A stretch of 64,000 bases of DNA. It comes from Thuidium tamariscinum (lineage: Eukaryota; Streptophyta; Bryopsida; Hypnales; Thuidiaceae). Under the pieces are notes generated by a model. It ran no database searches. It had not been told where the DNA came from and was given only the letters and a program-made list of their open reading frames with translations. Below are positions 14,551 through 24,861 of this stretch, one piece after another (position 1 is the first letter of the stretch; every line of letters begins with the position of its first letter). Position numbers and translations under genes: made by a program. The stretch is from positions 6,138,001 through 6,202,000 of the forward strand of contig OX344751.2 in the NCBI GenBank assembly GCA_947034885.2, written 5' to 3'.

Positions 14551-15483
14551 TTAACCCCTAAAACCCTGAACAACGTTTTTTGAGATTATAAATTTTTTGG
14601 GCAGCTCTCTACGGATGGAGTTTTTAATTTTTTTCTTTCAAATTTTGATACAATATGTGCCCAAGGAGTAGCTTTAAGGCCCAACAATTTTCATAACTTT
14701 TGACTTTACAGTTAAAAAGTTATAGCAGGATATGTTGTTTTCTTTACTCGGCGGGCAGCCCGAGCAGCCAAAAAAACTTCTTCAAAAAAAACTTTTTTTT
14801 TAAAAAGTGAAATTTCAAATTGGTTCTTTACGTTTATACAGACATGGGAAGCTTTGAATCAATCCATTCCGATCAATGAGTCTTTGGGGTAGTTTGCGGC
14901 CAGTTACAAAATTTGTACAGTACAAAAAAAGTTTGAAATTCTTCATTTAATTCAATTTTTCATATTTTTGGAAAAAAATAAAAACAAAAGGTGTAGATTG
15001 CTTATTACAACATTTTAACCATTGGGATTGAAAATTTTCAATTCCATGAATAAAATGTTCACAATTTAGTATTTTGGCTCATTTTTTATTTCTTTCTACT
15101 TACTTATTTTTTCCTATATGTTGTACAATTCCAAATGGTTTGAAATTTTTTGAGAATGTAGCGAACTTGCATTGAAGTATGAATTCAAAGAGTAACCACC
15201 ATTTTGAATTTTTTTTACACAAATGTGACCTTGTGAAGTGCAGCTGCCCAGATTTTCGCAAGGATAAAAAAACATTTTTTGTCAATTCAAATGCTTATAT
15301 CTTGCAATCTACATAGTGGAAATTTCTGAAATTTTTTCCACATGTTTACAAACCACCTTATTACAAAATCCTACAGTTATATGAGTCAAAAAAGTGTTTT
15401 AAGAAAAAAATTGCACTTGTATTAGAAATGGCAGTTTTGGAGCATTTTTGATGAAAACATAGTAAAAAACCTTTAGGGTTTAA
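14551..15483 (+). mobile_element. TTAACCCCTAAA-type TIR element, forward copy
   Basis: This begins TTAACCCCTAAAACCCTGAA and ends AACCTTTAGGGTTTAAA. It matches the 42704-43617 element along its whole length and the 1338-2280 copy in reverse. About 930 bp with no intact ORF. The left end carries the block repeated in both arms of the 10016-10645 fold-back element. Confidence 0.8.
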
Positions 15484-16682
15484 ATGGTTTTGGAAATAGT
15501 ATGAAGATCTATTCCTTAAATTGAACATATTAGAACCTTGAAATTGCTTCAAAATATTTACAAGAGACCAAGAATGGCTTCTTTGTGTTTAACCTTGAAG
15601 CACTTCAACGTCCATATTCTGAACGATGAACAGAGGACTTCAAGGCACTATTTCATCCAACTAACTTCTCATTTATCCAATGTAATACTTGAATCTAGAA
15701 AAAACAACCTTCCTCAATGACCAAATATATTAAATTTTGGTAAATGATATAGCTATAAATACTAGAAGCAAAAATGTGCAAAATTTCAAAGAAAAAGATT
15801 GAAGCGTTTAGGGGTACGTTAAAGGGTGAGATCTAGTAGAAGCACGTGTGCAATGCACGTCGTTTGTGATCAATGTACAGTTTTAGAAAACGGATTTACG
15901 AGGCTAGGGGAAGGTGTCTGTGCTCGTATGTATCGTAGATAGGCTAATGACCGTGCACAGTCAATAACCGTGCACTTTGCATCCTGACCGTCCATTTCCA
16001 CAAGCACTCACCTGAGCCACCCATTTCATCCTTCTAACTTACAGCTTTCTACAGCTTTCTTCACTTCTACAGCTTTCTTTACTAAATTAAATTAAACCAG
16101 CAGGCGGAACTGCGGAACTGCTTAGCTGAGGTGTATGTATACGCTGATGCTATCTTTGCGTCTTCGATTATTCCAATTCATTCAGTCTGATTGAATCACG
16201 TTACCACCCCAGCTTAAAATGGAGTAGTATTCTTTTATATATTGTCTGCTGGAGCTCGAAGGTTCACACTGCAGGTTTTCATGTTCAATTCTTCCGGCAT
16301 GCCTAGTTGAGACTCAGGTTTAGTTCATCAGCTAAGTTAGTTACGTTGCTGTATAGGGTAGTGTACTACAGTATGAAAAAGAAATGATTAGTTGCTATGA
16401 TAGTGTACGTGGCCCTGTACATAACTTCGGCATGACCGACTTAATTGTAACACGATACGTACTGCCGGCCGGCTTGGGATATTTCGTTAGTATGGCGGTA
16501 TTCCATGCGTCATTTTTGCATTCATTTCTAGTACTGGTGTAGATTTTAGACTGCACGGTCTAAACACGAAAATGCCAAGTTTGTGGAATACCAGCCAACA
16601 TATCAACAAAGTACCGGTCTGGAGACCTGCCTCACTCATGGTGGCAACTGAAGGAAGAATCGCATTCTGGAGTAAGTTACAA
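15484..16682. other. transition from repeats to gene-rich DNA, no gene assigned
   Basis: GC content rises from about 15830. Repeated TACAGCTTTCT units occur at 16040-16080. No ORF or splice-bounded exon was convincing. Confidence 0.5.
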
Positions 16683-16922
16683 TTAATTCAAATTGACATG
16701 GATATCCAGCGTGCATGTCACTTGACCTCGGTATGCATGTTTTATGTTTGAGAAATTGCTGAATTCATAGAGAAGTAGATCAAAGTATTCATGCAGTGTA
16801 AATTCACCAGCTTCGATCCGTGGCTTGTCGTCAGTTGCAACAGCAACCATCATAACAAGAACTGACAGCAACACAGCCCCACCAATTTGTTGCAATGGAG
16901 AGTATTGAAAACTTGCCACCAA
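16683..16922 (-). CDS. possible small secreted protein or first exon, 79 aa
   Basis: The ORF starts with a clear hydrophobic stretch (residues about 12-29, GGAVLLSVLVMMVAVA) that would serve as a signal peptide, followed by an acidic segment. No family is recognised. The C-terminal part reads like intron, so this may be only the first exon of a minus-strand gene. It could also be a chance ORF; I have no splice partner for it. Confidence 0.25.
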   Translation of the reverse strand: MVASFQYSPLQQIGGAVLLSVLVMMVAVATDDKPRIEAGEFTLHEYFDLLLYEFSNFSNIKHAYRGQVTCTLDIHVNLN

Positions 16923-17840
16923 GCAGAGAATTAAAATTTGACAATATTTTGCAGCTTGGACCCCCGATTACTTTAGGAATACCCAAAAGTACTTAGCAGA
17001 TTGCCTGAATTAGCAGCCACACACCTTTGGATTTGACCATTCATAAAAACAAATTTTGTATTATTCCAAGAAATGTAGACTTTTTAAAAAAAGGATTCCA
17101 ATGTATTCTCGGTAAAACAGCGATTATTTTAGCGCTGCATGCCTGAAACTAAGCAGCATCTTTTTCTCAGTTGAATCAGTCAATTGGTATGCTGAGCTAG
17201 CAGTTATGAATTCACATGAGTCGTTAAAGATTAGCAAAGCGAGAATTTACCGCAATTTAAGAGTGAAGACGAAACGGAAGTTGATTTGGTGGTTCTATAA
17301 TAGCTTGAACTCTTTAATTGTTCTGCAACATGTACTTAAGAGGATCGATCAATTAGATTAGTGCAGACGTATGTTAATTATATCTGCTTGATCGAGCAGG
17401 GAACTATTCCAGTACCTAACCAACTTCTGTGACAATTCAAAAATTGATAAAGCGGGTTAAAATAGCCCACTGATCGACGGTTACTGTACTCATCGAAAAA
17501 GAGAATAGAATTCGAACCGCAGGCTAACTTGCCAGGCCGGGGTGCGTGACCGGGGTGCGTGAACTGACCCCTAGTTCGGACACTCGGTAACTGACGTTGA
17601 AATTTTTTACTTACTTCTGACATGTGCGTGGTACGTTTGATCCATGCGAAGAGGGAAGCAAGTTCCATGCTGCAATCGATCCTGTGCAGGACATCGGTAA
17701 CAAGTACGTCCACGCAGCCACAATGGCATGACTCACCTAGCTGTACGTGGATCATCGATGACGTGCTACAGGACGGTGAAGCCTGACCGGCCGATAGCTA
17801 GCTCTGAACGTGTCTGGACCGGTCTGCCTTGTCGAGAATG
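16923..17840. other. upstream region of the cysteine-rich protein gene
   Basis: Moderate GC. A 125-aa minus-strand ORF here shows no family and contains a GTAAGT inside it. I treat the region as promoter and intergenic DNA. Confidence 0.45.
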
Positions 17841-17850
17841 TTATATAGAA
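17841..17850 (+). promoter_or_regulatory. TATA box of the cysteine-rich protein gene
   Basis: TTATATAGAA lies about 65-70 bp before the inferred 5'-UTR splice donor at 17915, which would place the transcription start near 17875. Confidence 0.6.
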
Positions 17851-17914
17851 AAAAAAATTGGATTTGGAATCCATCTGAGCCTGCTCAATCGTCTTCAATT
17901 GAACCTGGATTGCA

Positions 17915-18066
17915 GTGAGTGCTTTGCTCACTGATGGTGTGGAGCAATGTTCGTGATATCGAAGTTATTTCTGTTATTTCTGTTAAACTCGATTTGTTCG
18001 TCCCTCTCCTCCTCTGTTCATTGCAACGCTGTACTACCAAATTTCTAATGTTTTTTTTTTTGGCAG
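17915..18066 (+). other. 5'-UTR intron of the cysteine-rich protein gene
   Basis: The donor GCA|GTGAGT and an acceptor with a T11 tract then GGCAG bracket 152 bp that end six bases before the ATG. Splicing removes two upstream ATGs. The call rests on consensus only. Confidence 0.6.
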
Positions 18067-18072
18067 GAAGAA

Positions 18073-18411
18073 ATGTGGAAGGCCAAATTCCTTGCGGTGG
18101 TCATGGCTATAGCCTTGACTATGACTCTTTTTCCTCTCGGGAGTGCACAGCAGCCATTTCCAGGGAGACCTGGAGGAGGGAGACCTGGAAGAGGCCGGGG
18201 AGGATGTTGCGACTTCCCTCCCACCCAACGACAGCGCTGTTGCACCGCCAGCAGGAATCAAGATTTTTGCTGCTCCCCAGTAAACCCAACTCCACCACCT
18301 CAGACTCCCGCACCACCAGCTAACACCGATTTACCGCTTTCCTGTATGTTGGGAAGCCAGATCGTTAGCCTCAATTCATGCTGTGTGGCGAACAACCCGC
18401 CTAGTGGCTAG
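18073..18411 (+). CDS. small secreted cysteine-rich protein, 112 aa
   Basis: Residues 1-25 are a classic signal peptide (MWKAKF, a hydrophobic core, then SAQ). The mature part starts with a Gly/Arg/Pro-rich stretch, then has paired cysteines (GGCCDF, RCCTA, FCCSP), a proline-rich linker of about 20 residues (PTPPPQTPAPP), and a second block with SCML and SCCV. That gives nine cysteines, in CC...CC...CC...C...CC order. The spacing is not that of hydrophobins, LTPs, defensins or EPF peptides. It probably acts in the wall or apoplast. The gene has a TATA box, a 5'-UTR intron and an AATAAA signal about 100 bp after the stop, all consistent with a real gene. Function unknown. Confidence 0.65.
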   Translation: MWKAKFLAVVMAIALTMTLFPLGSAQQPFPGRPGGGRPGRGRGGCCDFPPTQRQRCCTASRNQDFCCSPVNPTPPPQTPAPPANTDLPLSCMLGSQIVSLNSCCVANNPPSG

Positions 18412-18512
18412 GGGGGATTAGGGTAGAGGGGCATGCAGTACGCGTGATAATATATATGTTCTGAAAACAACGGTTTCATCTTGTTTTCTTGGCGATTCAG
18501 GTGTCTGATATA

Positions 18513-18518
18513 AATAAA
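18513..18518 (+). terminator. poly(A) signal AATAAA
   Basis: AATAAA about 100 bp beyond the stop codon of the cysteine-rich protein gene, the first canonical signal downstream. Confidence 0.6.
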
Positions 18519-19464
18519 GTTTGCCTCCAATGCCTGAATTGAGACCTGTCACAGATGTGCAGACATTGTTTTAGTGAAGGGTGCCTGATCTAAATCAAGG
18601 ACCGTGCTGCTGTTACTGTTTCGAAGTCGGACAGAATCACCATATCGTTCAGGTTGCTTCGGAGGCTCTTGGCGGCCACGTCTTCACGGACAGGACTGGC
18701 AGATTTCTTTTGAGGCTGGACGGATTTGTACGATTAGGCTTTAGGCAGTTAGGTGTTGAGTTGTTGACGTGTTAGAATTGCGCAATTGTGATCAAAGAGA
18801 GCGAAGACTTTGGAGTGGTGCTCATTCTTGGATCGAGGGGTTTCATTCCTTCAACCAAGATTTAAACTTTTCTGCCAGAGTCGATAGGCGCGGAATTTAT
18901 TAAGTCGATGATAGGCTTGCAAAGTTCGTTTCCGAAATTGCACAACTATCCCTTTTCTTTGAATCACAAATTGTTTTCTTTTGCCATAAAGTCAAAATGA
19001 CAAATTTCACAAGACTGGTCACAAACTCACAATACCAGACCTACTAGTGTTCAGAGCGCTCTGCACTTGATTGTTACAACTTTGGGGCTCTGAAGCACAC
19101 CATTTCAACTAATGTATCCATAATCTTAGTATATTATGGTGAAGCAGTACCTCTTACATCAAAGTCCAGTATCAATAATTTGTCATCAGTCCAGTACTGC
19201 GAACCATATAATTTGACAACACCTAACAGAATAAATATGCCCCAACTTACTTGAGCAATTGGAATACCTGAACAGTCTTTCGAAATGTCTATTTAGTCAT
19301 CCTCCTCGCCAATAATATTATCTGCAGACTGAATCGAAGCCTAGTCAGTCGAAATTTTTTTTCTTGATGTAAGCTCATCAAGATGTGGTATGACTGGCCA
19401 TTCAGCAACTTCGTGTTAAAAAAATGCATTCTTAGAGAATCGTTTCGTTACAACTACTTCTAAG
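18519..19464. other. gene-free stretch
   Basis: Moderate GC with no convincing gene. It is the 3' flank shared by the cysteine-rich gene (plus) and the dihydroorotase pseudogene (minus). Confidence 0.5.
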
Positions 19465-22400
19465 CTATTCAATGTTCCAATTCAAGGTCTGGCCAGTCCA
19501 CATTGGTACAACAGCACCTGGCCCAAACCCATACTCTGTAGGCACATGCCAACTTTTTCTGATCAAGGTCATTGTATTGGAGTTTCTTGGAAGTCCATAA
19601 AAGTCAGGTCCATTCAAGCTCGTAAATCCCTCCAACTTGTCCAGAGCACCTGCTTGAAATGTCAATTAAGTTAGCAGCGAAAACACGATGTCATTTCTGA
19701 CACTGTAAGATTAGATTCAGTACTCTTCACATTGACTGCGGTAACCACGATATACACTTATATAAGACGTCACTGGAAATCGTGTCGTTGGGCACTCAAC
19801 TACGAGCCCAAGAATAAGAAGAGTTGTCCCAGAAATGAATCAAACACATCAATCGTTGCTATAATGGGGGTGCACTTTCAGTTCCCAGAAAGAAACGTTT
19901 GCTCCCGCTTGCAGTCCCATATATCCCAAGAAATCTTCAACAACTAGGGACTACACCTTAACTTTGCTATTCATGCAAGGGTAAATCTCACCCATGAATT
20001 CCGCTTTCTTATTCGTAGAAAATAATCATGGTCTGCCATATGCAAATGCTGAAACATAGTGATACAAGGAGGGAGACTACAAGTTTACCAACCACATAAA
20101 TTGTCATCTTCGTTGAAATGGTGACATTTCAAGCAATTGGCACCTTTCCAGAACCCCTTCTGGAACCTCAATCTACACGTATCCTAGTTTCTGGAGCTTA
20201 TGGTCCACTGGAAACTTTAGAGGCTTCAGCCGGGGTTAAACTGCAGTGGTTTAGCCTAGATTTCAGCCCCTCCTAACACTAACTGAAAAAAGTGGGGGGG
20301 GCTAAATCAATTAGCCCCATTTTGGTACCACAAGCCGGGGCTATATTTATTCTTCAGCTGGGGCTAAATCCATTTAGCTAATCGCTTATATTAGCTACGA
20401 ATTTCTTGAATTTTTTCACTTTTTGGATGGATGTTTGACTTTTATGAATTTTGGGATATTTTCATCAATGAATTCTCGGATGTTGCTGCACTGAGTCGCT
20501 TCGTCTTTCTCTGTGCGAACGTCTTGGTCCTTTCTGCCATAGCCAGGAAGCAGAACTCTGCAGAAAACAAAACAAACACGCACTACGCAAGAGTTAGTAC
20601 ACTCTGAAAACGTGAAGCTTGAATGAAGACAGTGTTGCACATAAACTGCAAAATCAATTGACAACAGATTAATAGAAGTAGCAACTCAATTACCAACTGG
20701 CGGGGAATAAGAAATCAATTGCAAAGAAACGACCAGCGTCGAAGAGGAGACTTGCTCACCGGAATCGAATTCGGTACCACGATCTCTAGCTTCTGGCCAA
20801 CTTGAATCCATAAACCGTAAACCGTACTCACCGAACTCAACAAAACTCTTCCGCACCAAACTTCCGCACCAAACCCTTAAACTGCCACACAAACTCTTTC
20901 GCACAAGAAAGAAAGTAAGGTTCGGGGCACGACCTTTGTGCCCTTTCACTACGGACTTCCGTCTGTTTAGCTTGGCGGTTTGCAGCATGAAAAGTCGTCC
21001 CCCTATTGCCGCAACTTTAGTTTGAACGAGTGATCGAATTTTGGAGGGAACCTAGTTTACCCTGCATGGTTTAGCCCCCACAGACTTTGAAATGCGGGGA
21101 GCTAAACGATCCAAAGTTCCCAGTGGGTCTTGAAAGTCACAATTTTGGTGCTCTAAACCAAGCCAGTTTAACGAATTTGACCATAGAAAGAGGAAGTAAT
21201 ATTACAACTCTTAGAAATTTATGGCAAAGAGAACATTGAAGGTAGTGAGATCACTGACTGTGAGTCTCGCACTTCAGCACGGGGGAGCAGTAATTATGGG
21301 GTTGAAGTCTTCCTTGAAATAGTGCATTCCTATTCACCAAAAGATGTTGGGGTGTGACTGTTGCTGCATCCATGCCTGTCACAAGGAAAAATACGTGCCA
21401 AATTTTCAAAAGTGGTGACAACAAGTTATTTTCCAAGAGCTTTATAACTTACTGACGATGGGGTTGATCAACGCCATTGGAAACCTTCCCCACTCTACAA
21501 AAATCTTCTAAGATAAGAATACCTCTCGAGACATAAGAACGATAAAAGCTATAACTAAATAGAAGCTGGCTGTTCTCTTTCAAGAATCTGAAATAATGGT
21601 GCATGATTTCCCTCCGACTGTGTTGAAAAGGTACCATCAGTATTAGACGCAACAAATGCAACCGCATCTTCAGTTGTGATGTGTTCCATTACAATCTTCA
21701 GTTTGGACGTTTCTGTCTGAGGGGGATGAGTACAGTCTCGATGAACACTTTCTCTCGGTCAAAGATGTCCACCGTTTGATCTGCGACTTCTCCATGAACT
21801 TACAAAATTACACTCATTTATCAAATTACTAACTGATTAGCAAAGTATGAAACAAAAGCCCTTTCGGTACAACGTTAACTGCAATAACCCTATTAATCTA
21901 ATAAATTTTGCGAATCAGCTTCATCATTTTCAAAAGACTAATACAAGGGGATGAGTGCAGCTAAGGTGATACAATCCCTAGACTGATCAAGTATGGAAAA
22001 CTCTCTTCTTAGAGCATACACATTCTTCTTCAGTCAATTCTAGCACAATACATTGGTTTTAAACAAACGGAATGCACATTAAAACATCTTCCGCAATGGT
22101 GAGGCTTGAGAAGAACAAGATAAGGAAGTTACCAGAAGAGGTGAGCCCTGTTCCACCATCTCCTCAAGCACAGGCATGCACTTTCCAAACAAGTCCGTGA
22201 CACCTGCTTGTGAGTTTGTTGTGGCTCCTGCTGGATACAATTTGACAGCTTTCACCAGTCCACTTTCGCCTGTCAAGACACCCCCCTGCAACGCCCTCAA
22301 CAAAGGCACTTGTGTTCTCCGACTCTTGACATTGATTCCTACTCTTCCTTCATATCTTAAAACAACAATAATGACTGATTAAACCGTAAGCGCCAAAATG

Positions 22401-23574
22401 GGCTCCATATTCAATTACAGTTTTAAGTAGGTCATATGAAGACTCACTTTTGTTCAATTCTATTCACTTATTAACCGACACATGCGGTGCTCTGTATAAA
22501 TTCTAGCGATAAAATATTTCTCGTATTTGTATTTTCGCACTTGTATTTTTCACAAGATAATCAATCAAACTTGTCACTCTAAAAACCATGAAATCTCATC
22601 ATTAGGGGTTTCAGGTATATCAGTCAAAGCTATGGAGATCATATGGAGATCATAAGAAGATCGAAAATCTGTGACACTTACTTGCATCCTTGATACCTTT
22701 CTTGATGGTCACATTTGTCAAGTACAGTACAGAGTCATCAAGGGTTCGAATTCGACATTAGAAGGCAAAGCCTTCATGATGCGATCCCTGTATGCCAATG
22801 CTGCAGTAAGATCGGTCACCGGCGGCTTCAAGTTGGGCATGATGATAGCTCTCCTGAAAACACCTGCATTGAGGAATAAAGTCACCTTAACAGAATCTAG
22901 AATCCTGCAAAACAATATACGCAACCATTCCCTTCCTCTGTGCACTAACGGCACAGCAACCATACAGCAACCACGCATAATGTTGACAAGAAATTTGAGT
23001 TCACGTTGTAAAGAGGTAGTTCACTTCCTCCATGATTAACCCACAAAGACATCGATTCTAGAATTGCATTCATTCTAGAATCGCATCGATTCTTTATCGT
23101 CTGACCTACTTTTAATTACACTTTAGGCTAGAGAGCAGAACTATGTGCAGTGAAGAGGAAGCACTTGCTTTAATTGAAAACATATACATGATTCTTTGAA
23201 CATGATATTTCTTATGTAAGGTGAAAGACTCAATCATCAACAGTTGAAAGAAGTTTCAAATCATTTCAGACAATTTTGATTCATTCTAAAACTTGGACTG
23301 TGCGGTCAATGGCATGTTTTCTGTACCTTAAAGGAGCAACCGCAGTGAGCCCCTCGCCATCGCGAAGATGCAGATGCCAATCATCGGGTTGCACAATCGT
23401 GAGGAGCTGGATGGATCCATCGCAGTGATCCCTGCCTTCTTCTACAACTTGGGAGGTTGCAGTCGCAGTCGTGACCAGAGAGCGCTTCTTCCCCGATTTC
23501 TGGAAGAAATGCTCAGACGGCACCACGGGGAACAATATCGCCAGAGCTCGGGGTTTCAACATCGCGGCAAGCAT
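19465..23574 (-). pseudogene. PYR4: dihydroorotase (third step of pyrimidine synthesis), inactivated
   Basis: The exon order and splice sites of a plastid-targeted plant dihydroorotase are still readable. Exon 1 (23327-23574) has a transit-peptide-like N-terminus, then QPDDWHLHLRDG with the metal-binding histidines. Exon 2 (to 22682) has MPNLKPPV. Exon 3 (22131-22269) has [12 protein letters not shown] with the carboxylated-lysine site. Exon 4 (from 21798) has HGEV and MEHITT. Exon 5 (from 21375) has ATVTPQHLL and NYCSPVL. Exon 6 (about 19930) has SGSKRFFLGTESAP. The last exon (19465-19665) runs from ALDKLEGF to the stop. Lesions: a 5-bp tandem duplication (22723-22732) shifts frame after PLMTLY; the exon 4 acceptor looks lost (TAAG for TAGG); one A is missing near 21703; exon 5 runs into a stop near its end; in exon 6 the catalytic Asp of GTDSAPH is Glu and the frame breaks after SAP. 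A transposon (20235-21172) sits between exons 5 and 6. The introns rule out a retrocopy; it is a decayed gene duplicate. Confidence 0.9.
20235..21172. mobile_element. TIR element, ~940 bp, inside the dihydroorotase pseudogene
   Basis: The left end GTTAAACTGCAGTGGTTTAG (20235-20254) matches the reverse complement of the right end, GTTAAACTGGCTTGGTTTAG (21153-21172), at 17 of 20 positions. Both ends contain TTAA, which may be the target duplication. The interior has repeated GGGGCTAAA motifs, including a perfect hairpin GGGGCTAA-5-TTAGCCCC near 20298. No transposase is encoded, so the element is non-autonomous. The superfamily is unresolved: TTAA sites recall piggyBac, TAA sites recall PIF/Harbinger. 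Confidence 0.7.
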
Positions 23575-24861
23575 TTTGACAATCTACTCCTGTGCTGCTT
23601 GGCAGTACCTGCCACTTTTGATCACATTGTCTGATCACATTGACAAGGAGATTAGATGAATATTGATATCAATGAATTAAAGCAAGAATTTAGGAATACA
23701 TGCTGTTTACTTGGAGACAGAAGGACATTTTGAGTGTGAGCTAGCCGCAGCATTATAAATTACAGTTGATTACAGTCTTATGGGTAATCTACTTCTGCGA
23801 TCGTTTCTTAGGAGGTTAATTTATTATTAGTAAATTCTTTCCTTCAAAAGATGATTCCGAATATATTGAACAACTCTTCTTGAACTCAAGATGAAGTCAA
23901 GAATTAACCAACTGATCTTATAGAGCAAAATCTTCGGCTCTCATGATACAGTTCTCTAATAAGATACGGTTCTCTAATCAACTCTCATTCCTCGACATGA
24001 AGCTCTACAAGTTTTGTTCAGCCACTAAAATTGTGAAGCGTACATGTACATCGATTCTCTGACATCCAAATCCATAATTTAAACCATAGTCGAAGAATAG
24101 ACGAACAACTTAAACCCTAAAGATCCAAGGGGTTGTGTCCTCATATCTTGCTGTATTTTCAGTGTCCTTCACAGGTTTGGTGAGACTTGTAAGAGATGTA
24201 ACTAAAAAGTAAACAAAATTCTATTGCTGCAAACCATGGATGAAACAAATCTTATAAAAAACCGTCCTGTTCCAGAACCCTAATGCCGTGTCAACAGCGA
24301 TCTGCAACCTGGAAACGCAACTGCTAACTGAGTCTAACAGGCCTCTATGTCAGACTAAGGGACCTGGCTTGCTTCTTCCGAAATTCACAACGATTAAGTG
24401 TCAGTAGCATCACTACCAGAAGAAATGGTGAATTCAGGGTACTAAGTTGAGAGTACTAAGTTGCGAAAGTCCTATGGAGCACATGAAAGGGTTGTGACGT
24501 GAATGCGAGGTGGAGATGCTAGCTTGTTCCGAAATTCACAACGATAAAGCGTCGGAAGTATCAATACTAGAAGAAATAGAAGCTAGCAATGGGGTCTTTC
24601 GCATACTCACCACTAGCCCGTAATGCGCGTGTCGAGATTGACGAAGTTGCAGAGCACGTCGTGAGCGTTGGCGACCTCCTTCGAAGTCGCCAATTTGCCT
24701 CGGAGGTATACGTGTGGACGATTTCCGCGGAGCCCTTCCTTGCACATTTCTAGGATTTAGGTTTTAGGTTTTAGTTTTAGTGTGGTTTCAGATCAAGGAA
24801 TTTTGTGGATTGAATTCTGATATTTTGGGGTATTGAGTGTTGACTTGGAGAGAATTTGCAG
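23575..24861. other. divergent promoter region between two pseudogenes
   Basis: This separates the minus-strand dihydroorotase pseudogene from the plus-strand esterase pseudogene. It contains a local duplication (24379-24585) and, on the minus strand at about 24745, a 44-codon ORF starting MCKEGLRG with a GTGAGT donor just past its stop. I do not recognise the product; it could be a leader exon of the dihydroorotase gene or chance. Confidence 0.45.
24379..24585. repeat. local direct duplication, ~150 bp period
   Basis: The sequence from TTCCGAAATTCACAACGAT through ACTA(C/G)(C/A)AGAAGAAAT occurs at about 24379 and again at about 24529, with scattered differences. It is a short tandem-type duplication in the divergent intergenic region. 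Confidence 0.75.

Noticed and set aside
17378-17755. 125-aa minus-strand ORF starting MIHVQLGES
   Set aside because: A GTAAGT interrupts it, no second exon could be matched and no family is recognised; the region is more likely promoter of the cysteine-rich gene.
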